Assembly (NCBI GenBank): GCA_021648045.1
Contig: JAKITM010000026.1
Span: 1 to 27,233, forward strand
Direction of reading: 5' to 3'
From: Lysobacterales bacterium
GTDB lineage: Bacteria > Pseudomonadota > Gammaproteobacteria > Xanthomonadales > SZUA-36
DNA: 27,233 nt
Part shown: piece after piece, positions 14,570 to 22,646 of the stretch
Layout: every line of letters begins with the position of its first letter
Numbering within the stretch: position 1 is the first letter of the stretch
Translations under genes and position numbers: made by a program
The notes under the pieces: generated by a model
What the model saw: the letters and a program-made list of their open reading frames with translations, nothing else
The model's database searches: none
What the model was told of the DNA's origin: nothing

Positions 14570-15946
14570 GTGGCAAAAATAAAAACCGCCTACCAATGCA
14601 ACGATTGCGGAACCCAGATCAATAAATGGGCAGGCCAATGCCCCGATTGCAAAGCCTGGAATACCCTCACAGAAATAACCTTAGAGGCAAGCTCTGCAAC
14701 GATTAAAAATCGCTATTCAGGCTTTACCGGGTTTGCCGATAAAGTCGAAGTAACCGACCTTGCCTCAATAAAGTTAGACGATAATATTCGCTTACTAACC
14801 GGCATTGGTGAGCTGGACCGAGTGCTAGGTGGTGGTGTGGTTCCCGGCTCTGTAACTCTGATTGGTGGTGATCCTGGAATCGGTAAATCGACATTATTAT
14901 TACAGGTTTTATCAGGTTTGGCCGAAAAGGTACCATCCCTGTATATCACCGGGGAAGAATCGCTGCAGCAGGTCAGTATGCGCGCTCACAGGCTGGGCTT
15001 GGTAACGAAAAAATTGCGTTGCGTGACCGAGACCTGTGTTGAAAAAATTATTGATATCGCTGAACGGGAAAAACCCGGGTTTATGGTGATTGACTCGATT
15101 CAAACGGTGTTTTCCGAACAGTTACAGTCGGCACCAGGGGCAGTAGCTCAAGTGCGGGAGTCGGCTGCGCGCTTGGTGCGTTATGCAAAATCTCGCGGGG
15201 TAGCCATGGTTCTGGTCGGGCATGTAACCAAAGATGGCTCGCTGGCAGGACCACGGGTGCTTGAGCACATGGTCGATGCAGTACTCTACTTTGAAAGTGA
15301 TTCCGGCAGTCGTTATCGAGTTATTCGGGCAATTAAAAATCGATTTGGGGCAGTCAATGAGTTGGGTGTATTTGCAATGACTGAGCTGGGTTTGCGCGAA
15401 GTAAGCAACCCCTCGGCACTATTTCTTTCCGGCCAGCCTGAGGAAACCTCCGGTAGCGCCGTTATGGTTACCCGCGAAGGCACTCGCCCGTTACTGGTGG
15501 AAGTACAGGCGCTGGTAGATGCATCCCGCCTAGCCAATCCACGCCGGGTCGCCGTTGGTGTTGATGGCAACCGTCTGGCGATGTTGTTGGCTGTTTTACA
15601 TCGGCATGCCGGTTTAAGTCTGGGTGATCAGGATGTATTTATTAATGTGGTTGGTGGTATGCGAATTTCTGAAACCGCATCCGATTTACCAATGGCACTG
15701 GCGCTGTATTCCAGTCTTTCAGACCGGCCGTTGGGAAAACGCATGATTAGCTTTGGCGAAGTCGGGCTTTCCGGAGAAATTCGACCGGTATACAACGGCG
15801 AGGAACGCTTAAAAGAAGCCGCAACACATGGTTATGAAACAGCCCTGATACCCCGTGCTAATGCGCCGAAGAAACCGATGAAAGGCTTGAAGATTATCCC
15901 CGTTGGGAATATTTCTGAGGCAATGCGCTTGGTTAGGGAGCAATGA
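14570..15946 (+). CDS. radA: RadA, DNA repair/recombination branch-migration ATPase
   Basis: A 458-residue protein of full family length. The N-terminal zinc finger is C10/C13/C24/C27. The RecA-like ATPase domain has Walker A GGDPGIGKST (99-108). The RadA-specific KNRFG motif is at 256-260, and a Lon-protease-like domain fills the C-terminus. RadA extends heteroduplex DNA during recombinational repair. The GTG start has AAGG seven bases upstream. It follows the VWA operon by 137 nt and converges on corB with a 21-bp gap. There is no visible functional link to the operon. Confidence 0.96.
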   Translation: MAKIKTAYQCNDCGTQINKWAGQCPDCKAWNTLTEITLEASSATIKNRYSGFTGFADKVEVTDLASIKLDDNIRLLTGIGELDRVLGGGVVPGSVTLIGGDPGIGKSTLLLQVLSGLAEKVPSLYITGEESLQQVSMRAHRLGLVTKKLRCVTETCVEKIIDIAEREKPGFMVIDSIQTVFSEQLQSAPGAVAQVRESAARLVRYAKSRGVAMVLVGHVTKDGSLAGPRVLEHMVDAVLYFESDSGSRYRVIRAIKNRFGAVNELGVFAMTELGLREVSNPSALFLSGQPEETSGSAVMVTREGTRPLLVEVQALVDASRLANPRRVAVGVDGNRLAMLLAVLHRHAGLSLGDQDVFINVVGGMRISETASDLPMALALYSSLSDRPLGKRMISFGEVGLSGEIRPVYNGEERLKEAATHGYETALIPRANAPKKPMKGLKIIPVGNISEAMRLVREQ

Positions 15947-15967
15947 GAGGACCGAGGGTTTTTAAAA

Positions 15968-17233
15968 TCAGCCTGATTCTGCGGTCGGAGGTTTAATCAA
16001 CACCCGTTGAATAATATTATCCCGAGTACCTAGAATAGTAACAATGTAGTTGTCGATTTTAAGGCTGGTGTTCCCCTGTGGTATGGCTTCGAGTTCTTCC
16101 AGCAGCAATCCGTTGATAGTGCGTCCGCCATCTGTGGGCAGGCTCCAGTTGAGGCGTCGGTTTAAGCTGCGTACCGCGGCGCTACCATCAACGAGGAAAT
16201 TACCGTCTTCCAGTTTACGGTAAATGCGGCTGCGTTCATTCGGGTCTGAGGTATATTCGCCAACAATTTCTTCTAGAATATCATCAAGGGTCACCAGTCC
16301 CTGAATATCGCCATATTCATCGACCACCAAGGCCATTCGTCGGTCGCGGCTCTGGAATTCAAGCAATTGCTGGGTGAGACTTGTGCCTTCGGGAATAAAA
16401 TACGGTTTGCGCACCGAGCGTACCACATCGTCGTAGACCAGTTGCCCGCGTGAAAGCTTTGAAATCAACGTGCGAACATGCAGCAGACCGACTACATTTT
16501 CCAGCTCACCGCGATAAACAGGCAAGCGGGTATACACAGAATTACTTAGCCTTTGCAAGATATCTTCCCATGAATCATTCAGGTCGATCCCGATGATATC
16601 ATTCCGGGGAATAATCACATCATCGACCTTTGCGTACTCCAGGTCGAGGATGTTTACCAGCATGCGCTGGTGTTCATTGGGTAAATCCCCGTCCTCTGTT
16701 AACAGCGTGCGAATTTCTTCACGGGATAATTCCTGTAATAGGTCAGAGCGGGTTTGAATCCCGAACGGCTTGAGTAATAATCTTGATATCCCACTAATCA
16801 GCCACACCAGTGGATAGAAAATCTTGAGCATGGGTGTGAGTACGAATGCGGCCGGGAAAGCGATTTTTTCAGGGTGGTAAGCAGCCAGGGTTTTGGGTGT
16901 GACTTCTGAAAAAATCAGGATAATGATGGTCAAGATTACTGCAGCAACTATCGGCCCGTTATCGCCCATCAAGCGCAAGCCGATAAGGGTAGCAATAGTG
17001 GATGCGGATACATTGACAAGGTTGTTACCCAGTAGGATTAAGCCAATGACCCGGTCGGGTTGCTCGAGTAATTTTTGCGCCATTTTTGCGGCCCGATTAC
17101 CTTGTTTTGCCAGATGTCGCAGTCGGTAACGGTTGAGTGCAATAAGGCCGGTTTCTGAACTGGAGAAAAACCCCGAAAGGATTATCAGGATAAATAGTAC
17201 AATTCCCAGGGTGCTAAGGGGGATGTCGCTCAC
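15968..17233 (-). CDS. corB: CorB/YfjD-type CNNM–CBS transport-associated membrane protein
   Basis: A 421-residue protein of the HlyC/CorC (UPF0053) family. A CNNM membrane domain (about 1-190) begins with the helix after MSDIPL and the SGFFSSSETG motif. A CBS pair (about 205-330) is followed by a C-terminal CorC_HlyC domain (about 340-415). Relatives take part in Mg2+/Co2+ transport. The start is GTG, overlapping the ypjD stop in GTGA, so the two are translationally coupled. The corB–ypjD–ffh order matches E. coli. Confidence 0.9.
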   Translation of the reverse strand: MSDIPLSTLGIVLFILIILSGFFSSSETGLIALNRYRLRHLAKQGNRAAKMAQKLLEQPDRVIGLILLGNNLVNVSASTIATLIGLRLMGDNGPIVAAVILTIIILIFSEVTPKTLAAYHPEKIAFPAAFVLTPMLKIFYPLVWLISGISRLLLKPFGIQTRSDLLQELSREEIRTLLTEDGDLPNEHQRMLVNILDLEYAKVDDVIIPRNDIIGIDLNDSWEDILQRLSNSVYTRLPVYRGELENVVGLLHVRTLISKLSRGQLVYDDVVRSVRKPYFIPEGTSLTQQLLEFQSRDRRMALVVDEYGDIQGLVTLDDILEEIVGEYTSDPNERSRIYRKLEDGNFLVDGSAAVRSLNRRLNWSLPTDGGRTINGLLLEELEAIPQGNTSLKIDNYIVTILGTRDNIIQRVLIKPPTAESG

Positions 17234-18066
17234 TTAAGTTGCGAAATTTCGGCAGGGTTCTGTTGCCAACCAGTCTCCATAAAAACTTCTAGCACGAGTT
17301 TGCTGCCAAAGTACGCCAGTATTAGGAACCACATGCCGATCAGCGTTAAACGAACCGCGGTTCGACCGCGCCAGCCGTAACGCCAACGACCCATAATTAG
17401 AATCGCAAATACCAGCCAAGCAATCAGGCTGAGTACGGTTTTGTGTAGCAAATGCTGGGCAAACAGGTTATCAATAAAGATAAAACCACTCGCCAGGCCA
17501 ATACTGAGGGCGATAAAACCAATGCTGACTAGGCGTAGTAGCACTTTATCTAGCACTTCAAGCGGTGGCAGCGCTTCGATCATTGAGGTTACACGGTGAG
17601 AGCGTAAAAAATAATCCAGTGCCAAAATAAATAAAGCATAAACAGTAGCTACCCCGAACATGGCAAAGGCCAGCATAGAGCTGAAAACATGGATGCGGGT
17701 ATCGGTAGTAATGTGCATCAGTGCCAGCGGAGTGTCGGGCGCAACCACCAGGGTGAAAAGGATAATGGCAGTGATAGGGAATGCAATGAGCCCGGCGGGC
17801 AGTAGGCTTTGCCCGAAAATTCTTGAGGCAACAATAATTATTGCCATAATTAATGCCGCCAGCGAGAGCACATGTAACAGGCTGACATCGATTATGCCGC
17901 TGCTGTTATTGTCGTACCAGCCGGCAGTAAAATGAAATAGTACAGCCAGAACCGCCAGCTTGTTGATAGCAGAATTGGCGGGTAGTTTTTTTTGCAACGC
18001 GCGCCATTGCAGGCTGGAAGCCAGCAAATAGAAAAGTGCTGCAGTTAGATAAAGCGTGGTCAACAT
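17230..18066 (-). CDS. ypjD: YpjD, CcsA-like inner-membrane protein
   Basis: A highly hydrophobic protein of about 278 residues with about eight predicted helices and the cytochrome c assembly (CcsA/CcmC-like) fold. The E. coli orthologue YpjD sits at the same place beside corB and ffh. The ATG at 18066 (MLTTLYLTAALFYLL) puts the first helix at the N-terminus, as usual; a GTG at 18084 would add six residues. Neither start has a convincing ribosome site. Its role is poorly defined. Despite the fold, no other cytochrome c maturation genes are in the window. Confidence 0.85.
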   Translation of the reverse strand: MLTTLYLTAALFYLLASSLQWRALQKKLPANSAINKLAVLAVLFHFTAGWYDNNSSGIIDVSLLHVLSLAALIMAIIIVASRIFGQSLLPAGLIAFPITAIILFTLVVAPDTPLALMHITTDTRIHVFSSMLAFAMFGVATVYALFILALDYFLRSHRVTSMIEALPPLEVLDKVLLRLVSIGFIALSIGLASGFIFIDNLFAQHLLHKTVLSLIAWLVFAILIMGRWRYGWRGRTAVRLTLIGMWFLILAYFGSKLVLEVFMETGWQQNPAEISQLK

Positions 18067-18259
18067 TTGTGTATGATGGCACACTGGCTACAGCAGTCAA
18101 CTATTGCGACAATAATATTGACTGAGATATCGGTTTAGATTGGCAGAGTTCTTCAGTTTTTCGATATAATTCTTTTTTGTTGAGCCAATCTCCAAGCACT
18201 TGGCAAGATTTCCGAATATTCATATAGGTGAATACATGCGACCACATTAAGCATTTGCA

Positions 18260-18446
18260 ATGATTAAATTAGTCAAAAAACATCGTCAATTCGGCGGTTC
18301 ACTTGAATATTACCAGCATCACTCGCAGGTGAATCAATCCTCCACTGACCCTGCGCATGCAAGAGGGTTATGACCACAGCTATTTTTTCATCAGCACTTT
18401 TATCGCAGATCACTTGCGCCATCATGCACAATATCTTTCAGCATGA
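18260..18446 (+). pseudogene. Internally deleted remnant of an S-formylglutathione hydrolase gene
   Basis: From the ATG at 18260 the frame reads like the start of S-formylglutathione hydrolase (MIKLVKKHRQFGG...YQHHSQ), comparable to E. coli FrmB MELIEKHVSFGG...YRHYSQ. At about 18335-18350 the similarity jumps to the other end of the enzyme, one frame over: LRMQEGYDHSYFFISTF, then ADHLRHHAQYL and a TGA at 18444, comparable to FrmB EGYDHSYYFVSSFI. About 25 N-terminal and 32 C-terminal codons remain, and roughly 220 codons, including the catalytic Ser, are missing. The N-terminal frame stops at 18371. The family normally hydrolyses S-formylglutathione in formaldehyde detoxification. The comparison is from memory of the family, but both ends are distinctive. 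It occupies the ypjD–ffh gap. Confidence 0.8.
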
Positions 18447-18447
18447 T

Positions 18448-18477
18448 TTCAGCATAAGCGGCTGTCTGGGTTATAAT
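18448..18477 (+). promoter_or_regulatory. Possible ffh promoter
   Basis: A perfect TATAAT at 18472-18477 lies 95 nt before the ffh ATG and just after the hydrolase remnant. The best -35 (TTCAGC, 18448-18453, 18-bp spacer) is poor. No competing -10 as good was seen in the gap. Confidence 0.4.
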
Positions 18478-18571
18478 TAAAAAATTGAAATTATGTAGTA
18501 ATTATTAAGTGCATGGGTTGTATCAACCTACCAGAAATCCCAGAAGCAACCCTAGAAGCAATGGAAAATAT

Positions 18572-19951
18572 ATGTTTGAAAGTCTAAGTGATCGCCTAAG
18601 TTCGACCCTGCAAAAACTCCGTGGTAAGGGTCGTTTATCTGAAGATAATATTAAAGATGCCCTGCGCGAAGTGCGGATTGCCCTGCTGGAAGCGGATGTT
18701 GCCTTGCCGGTCATCAAAGGCTTTATCGAAGGTGTGCGTGAGCGCGCGCTAGGCCAGGAAGTCCTCAAAAGCCTGACTCCGGGACAGGCACTGGTTAAAG
18801 TCGTAAACGATGAGCTGGTACGGGTTATGGGCGCGGCGAATGAAAGCCTCGACCTAAGTGCGGCACCGCCGGCAGTGGTTTTGATGGCTGGTTTGCAAGG
18901 TGCGGGTAAAACCACCACCACCGCCAAATTAGCGCTACTACTGAAGCAAAAAGAAAACAAAAAAGTCATGGTTGTGAGTGCGGATGTTTATCGCCCAGCA
19001 GCGATTAAACAATTGGAAACCCTAGCACAGCAAGTAGATGTGGTCTTTCAGCCCTCTTCAAGCAGCAGTAATCCGGTAGGTATTGTCAGCGCGGCATTAG
19101 CCGAGGCCAAACGCCAATTTATTGATGTGTTACTGGTTGATACGGCCGGTCGCTTGCATATTGATGAAGAAATGATGGCCGAAATTAAGGCTATTCATAC
19201 TGCAGTTAATCCGGTGGAAACACTCTTTGTGGTCGATGCCATGACCGGGCAGGATGCGGCCAATACCGCCAAAGCTTTTGGTGAAGCGCTGCCTTTAACT
19301 GGCATTATATTGACCAAAACCGACGGTGATGCCCGCGGTGGTGCGGCACTATCGGTACGCCAAATTACCGGCAAGCCTATCAAGTTTATGGGTGTCGGTG
19401 AAAAAATCGACGCGCTGGAAGCATTTCACCCCGATCGTCTGGCATCGCGCATTCTTGGTATGGGCGATGTGCTTTCGCTGGTCGAGGAAGTTCAGGCCAA
19501 GGTTGATCATGTTGAAGCTGAAAAACTGGTTAAAAAACTGCGCCGTGGTAATCAATTTGACCTAGGTGATTTTCGGTCACAGCTACAGCAAATGGAATCT
19601 ATGGGCGGAATGAGCAGCATGATGGATAAGCTGCCGGGTATGGGCCAGATTCCTGATGCGGTCAAACAAAAAGCCGGAAACGATAAAAGTAACGGGCAAA
19701 TGATCGCAATTATTAATTCCATGACGGTAAAAGAACGCGAGTTTCCGGCTGTTATTCGTGGATCACGCAAACGCCGGATTGCCATGGGTTCCGGAACCAC
19801 TATTCAGGAAGTGAATAAAGTCCTCAAGCAGCATAAAAAAATGCAGTCGATGATGAAAAAACTCTCCGGTGGAGGGATGAAAAAAATGATGCGCATGATG
19901 CAGGGGAAAATGTCGGGCGGTATGCCTCCCGGTGGTGGGTTTCCAATGTAA
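18572..19951 (+). CDS. ffh: Ffh, signal recognition particle protein (SRP54)
   Basis: A 459-residue GTPase (E. coli 453). It has an N domain with ALREVRIALLEADVALPV, a G domain with the P-loop GLQGAGKTTT (107-116), DVYRPAA, DTAGRL and TKTDGDARGG, and a methionine-rich M domain ending in many Met/Gly/Lys residues. With 4.5S RNA it delivers nascent membrane proteins to FtsY. The frame is open back to 18509, but MFESLSDRL at 18572 is the family start. It diverges from ypjD as in E. coli. The 4.5S RNA gene is not in the window. Confidence 0.97.
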   Translation: MFESLSDRLSSTLQKLRGKGRLSEDNIKDALREVRIALLEADVALPVIKGFIEGVRERALGQEVLKSLTPGQALVKVVNDELVRVMGAANESLDLSAAPPAVVLMAGLQGAGKTTTTAKLALLLKQKENKKVMVVSADVYRPAAIKQLETLAQQVDVVFQPSSSSSNPVGIVSAALAEAKRQFIDVLLVDTAGRLHIDEEMMAEIKAIHTAVNPVETLFVVDAMTGQDAANTAKAFGEALPLTGIILTKTDGDARGGAALSVRQITGKPIKFMGVGEKIDALEAFHPDRLASRILGMGDVLSLVEEVQAKVDHVEAEKLVKKLRRGNQFDLGDFRSQLQQMESMGGMSSMMDKLPGMGQIPDAVKQKAGNDKSNGQMIAIINSMTVKEREFPAVIRGSRKRRIAMGSGTTIQEVNKVLKQHKKMQSMMKKLSGGGMKKMMRMMQGKMSGGMPPGGGFPM

Positions 19952-19960
19952 TGTTGATTT

Positions 19961-19989
19961 ATTCCCTGTAAACCCATTCCCTGAAACCC
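19961..19989. repeat. Short tandem duplication after ffh
   Basis: ATTCCCTGTAAACCC (19961-19975) is followed at once by ATTCCCTGAAACCC (19976-19989); the two differ by one missing T. It lies in the 94-nt gap between ffh and the PhoX gene and looks like a local slip duplication. Confidence 0.6.
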
Positions 19990-20045
19990 TATGTGATTTA
20001 GATCTGATTCAAATATGATTCAGGTGTATGAATGAGCTCTAACGA

Positions 20046-21488
20046 ATGAAAAAACCAACCGATAAGCACTCACCCGCACGGCGGCGATTTTTGCGTCAGT
20101 CTGCCGTTGCCGCCGGCTTTTCCAGCTTGCCACTGAGTTGGCAGGCAATCGCAAAAACTATAGGCTCCGGACGAACTCCGCTATTAAAAGCCGGTTATGG
20201 CGAACTGTTTTCGGTCGCCGATCAGCGTACCGGCTTGGAATTACTTCGCTTACCTAAAGGCTTTAGCTACACCAGTTTTTCCTGGGCAGGTGAAATCATG
20301 GATGATGGCAATATTGTTCCTATGGAGGCGGATGGTATGGGTGTTGTCAGGGAAGATGGTGAGCAGGTAACTTTGGTTAGAAATCACGAATTAGATGGCC
20401 GTACTCCGTTGGCAGGAAACCCAGAACAGGCCTACGATAATATGGGTGGCGGTACCACAACATTAGTATTTAATCAGGTTAGCGGAAAATTGGAAAGATC
20501 TTGGCTGAGCTTGTCCGGAACCGTTAGAAATTGTGCTGGTGGAGTAACGCCGTGGGGTACCTGGCTGTCTTGCGAAGAGGCCTGTTACGACCCGGAAATG
20601 GCAATTTCAACCAATTGGTTAAGACGGCTTCACTGGAAAAGCGAAACAGCTGAAAAAACCCACGGCTGGGTGTTTGAAGTACCGGCAGAAGGCATAGCCA
20701 AGCCGGAACCATTATATGACATGGGTCAGTTTAACCATGAAGCTTGTGCCGTTGATCCGCATTCGGGAATGATTTATCAAACCGAAGACATGAAACCCAA
20801 AGCTGGGTTTTATCGTTTTATTCCGAATCAGAAAGAGCAACTGCAAGCGGGTGGCAAGTTACAGATGATGCGAATCGCAGATCATCCTGATATGCGTAGG
20901 GGATTTGCCATCGGTACCGAATTTGATGTGCAATGGGTGGATATTAAAAACCCGAGAATGGGGCATAGCCCCGGTACTCACGATGGTTCTGGAGTTGTAA
21001 AACAAGGTCTGGCGGCGGGTGGTAGTGCATTTCTGGCACTTGAAGGATGCTTCTATTATCAAGGTCAGGTGTTTTTTACCGCCAAAATGGGTGGCGCAGC
21101 GTATGCCGGCCAGGTTTTCTGTTATAACCCTGAAACCAAGAAATTGACACTGATATTTGAATCACCATCACACCGTGTCTTTTCCGGACCTGATAACCTT
21201 GCCGTCAGTCCACGGGGAAATATAGTAATCTGCGAAGATCATGTGACTAAAGTTAATAAATCTCAGCACTTACTGGCTTTGCTCGAAAGCGGGGATTACT
21301 TTTACTTCTGTCAAATTAACCCAGAACTTCGCGGAATACATCATGGTCATGATCTTGCTGCTACGCTGAGCAGTAGCGAATGGGCAGGGGTTTCATTCTC
21401 CGCAGATGGCCGCTGGATGTTCGCAAATCTCTTCAATCCCGGGATCACGGTCGCAATTACCGGTCCGTGGGTGGATGATTTAGCATAA
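20046..21488 (+). CDS. PhoX-family (DUF839) Tat-exported phosphatase
   Basis: A 480-residue protein. The N-terminus has a twin-arginine signal (RRRFLRQSAVAAGF, then a hydrophobic stretch to about residue 37), implying folded export with metal cofactor. The body has the PhoX/DUF839 beta-propeller features: LVRNHEL, GGGTTTLVF, the NCAGG.TPWGTWLSCEE segment with the metal-site cysteine region, FNHEA, a CED motif near 398-400 (VICEDHV), and HGHDLA near the end. PhoX enzymes are Ca/Fe-dependent alkaline phosphatases that release phosphate from organic esters. Some DUF839 proteins have no proven activity, so the substrate is open. It interrupts the common ffh–rpsP neighbourhood. No clear Pho box was identified upstream. 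Confidence 0.85.
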   Translation: MKKPTDKHSPARRRFLRQSAVAAGFSSLPLSWQAIAKTIGSGRTPLLKAGYGELFSVADQRTGLELLRLPKGFSYTSFSWAGEIMDDGNIVPMEADGMGVVREDGEQVTLVRNHELDGRTPLAGNPEQAYDNMGGGTTTLVFNQVSGKLERSWLSLSGTVRNCAGGVTPWGTWLSCEEACYDPEMAISTNWLRRLHWKSETAEKTHGWVFEVPAEGIAKPEPLYDMGQFNHEACAVDPHSGMIYQTEDMKPKAGFYRFIPNQKEQLQAGGKLQMMRIADHPDMRRGFAIGTEFDVQWVDIKNPRMGHSPGTHDGSGVVKQGLAAGGSAFLALEGCFYYQGQVFFTAKMGGAAYAGQVFCYNPETKKLTLIFESPSHRVFSGPDNLAVSPRGNIVICEDHVTKVNKSQHLLALLESGDYFYFCQINPELRGIHHGHDLAATLSSSEWAGVSFSADGRWMFANLFNPGITVAITGPWVDDLA

Positions 21489-21559
21489 AAACCATAAAAT
21501 AGTCCGGTAGGTGTTTCTTTTTGCCTAAAAAATCGTTAAAATACTCTGTTTCGTGGAAC

Positions 21560-21582
21560 GGCTTCTGTTTGGAGCCCTTTTT
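21560..21582 (+). terminator. Terminator-like hairpin in front of rpsP
   Basis: GGCTTC and GGAGCC pair (one T·G) around a TGTTT loop and are followed by CTTTTT. It lies 72 nt after the PhoX stop and 58 nt before rpsP. It could end the PhoX transcript. If rpsP starts from a TAAAAT at 21537-21542 it would instead lie in the leader as an attenuator-like element. Confidence 0.5.
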
Positions 21583-21639
21583 GCTTGTCCGCCATACACT
21601 AAAGTAGTCGCGGTAATATTTAAACAGGTTTATAAGCAC

Positions 21640-21915
21640 ATGGTAAAGATTCGTTTAGCTCGTGGCGGCGCCAAAAAGCGTCCTTTCTATCACATCGTAG
21701 CAACTGACAGCCGTAACAAACGGGATGGTCGTTACATTGAACGCTTGGGTTTCTTTAACCCGGTAGCGCGCGGGCAAGAAGAACGCCTGCGTGTTGATCT
21801 AGTGCGCGTGGATCACTGGGTAACTGAAGGCGCCCAAATCACCGATCGTGTACAAGCGCTGTTAAAAGACGCGCGTAAAGCCGTTGCTGCAACTGATACC
21901 GCAGCCGCCGCTTAA
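21640..21915 (+). CDS. rpsP: 30S ribosomal protein S16
   Basis: A 91-residue protein starting MVKIRLARGGAKKRPFYHIVATDSR-like, the S16 signature, with the GRYIERLGFFNP segment and an Ala-rich tail. It binds 16S rRNA early in 30S assembly. The frame is open back to 21553, but the ATG at 21640 is the universal family start. It leads the conserved rpsP–rimM–trmD–rplS operon, here separated from rimM by an unusually long 170-nt spacer. Confidence 0.97.
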   Translation: MVKIRLARGGAKKRPFYHIVATDSRNKRDGRYIERLGFFNPVARGQEERLRVDLVRVDHWVTEGAQITDRVQALLKDARKAVAATDTAAAA

Positions 21916-21953
21916 GGAGCCACTGATTTATTTTGAGTGTAGCAGGTTGAGAA

Positions 21954-22039
21954 CTATAATTTTCAAGAATAAGGCGGTAAGCGCGGGTAATAGCAACGCT
22001 ATTGCCAGTGGTTGCCAACGCAGTCATTGGGAATTATAG
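21954..22039 (+). other. Structured spacer between rpsP and rimM
   Basis: The outer arms CTATAATT (21954-21961) and AATTATAG (22032-22039) are perfectly complementary. Inside is a strong hairpin: GGTAATAGC (21986-21994) pairs with GCTATTGCC (21998-22006), with one T·G and an AAC loop. The whole 170-nt gap is non-coding. The structure could tune rimM-trmD expression relative to the ribosomal proteins or be a dispersed element; no T-run marks it as a terminator. Confidence 0.5.
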
Positions 22040-22085
22040 GCTTAAGATGTTCACTCATGGATAGATCAGCGGTTCCTAAGTAACA

Positions 22086-22628
22086 ATGTCGGATTCCCGG
22101 GAAGATGCTTCCCGGCCTGTCGTTATATTAGGTCGGATTGTTGGTGTTCATGGGATACGCGGTGGTTTGAAGGTACTTTCATGGACCGAACCGCGGGATG
22201 AAATTCTCAGGCTTGGACCGTGGCTACTTGGTAGCTCTAAAGCCGGGAATGAGCTAAAAAATTACACGCCTGTAAAGTTAGTTTCCGGGCGTATTCAGGG
22301 TAAAGCACTGGTAGTGACATTACCCGGAATAAATGATCGAACCGCAGCCGAAAACCAGATTGGCAAAATGATCGCAATACGGCAGGAAGATATGCCCGAT
22401 TGCGAAGCAAACAGCTGGTACTGGAGCGATATTGTAGGTTTGCAGGTGGTCAACCTTGAAGGTCATGAGCTTGGTAAGTTAACCGAGATGATGTCCACAG
22501 GGGCCAATGATGTAATGGTTGTTCGAGCCGAAAAGGAGCGTTTAATCCCCTTTATTCACGGACAATATGTAAAAAATGTAGATCTTGATGCCGGGGTTAT
22601 TAGCGTAGACTGGGATCATGAGTTTTAA
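22086..22628 (+). CDS. rimM: RimM, 16S rRNA processing/30S maturation factor
   Basis: A 180-residue protein. The N-terminal beta-barrel domain carries VILGRIVGVHGIRGGLKV. The C-terminal PRC-barrel half includes YWSDIVGLQV, GANDVMVV and LIPFI. RimM binds S19 and assists maturation of the 30S head. It is the second gene of the rpsP operon, with the trmD start 18 nt after its stop. Length and motifs are normal. Confidence 0.96.
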   Translation: MSDSREDASRPVVILGRIVGVHGIRGGLKVLSWTEPRDEILRLGPWLLGSSKAGNELKNYTPVKLVSGRIQGKALVVTLPGINDRTAAENQIGKMIAIRQEDMPDCEANSWYWSDIVGLQVVNLEGHELGKLTEMMSTGANDVMVVRAEKERLIPFIHGQYVKNVDLDAGVISVDWDHEF

Positions 22629-22646
22629 ACTAGATACAGCACTGTC

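Noticed and set aside
15950..15985. Terminator between radA and corB
   Set aside because: A six-bp AATCAG/CTGATT hairpin overlaps the corB stop with a one-base loop and no proper T-run; too weak to list.
18180..18250. Possible remnant of glutathione-dependent formaldehyde dehydrogenase just before the hydrolase relic
   Set aside because: One frame ends IHIGEYMRPH-stop and could faintly recall the family C-terminus, but only a few residues agree, which is not enough to claim it.
21553..21639. N-terminal extension of S16 and similar extensions of Ffh (from 18509) and TesA (from 4265)
   Set aside because: The frames are open, but family starts (MVKIRLARGG, MFESLSDRL, and a signal peptide for TesA) fix the later start codons.
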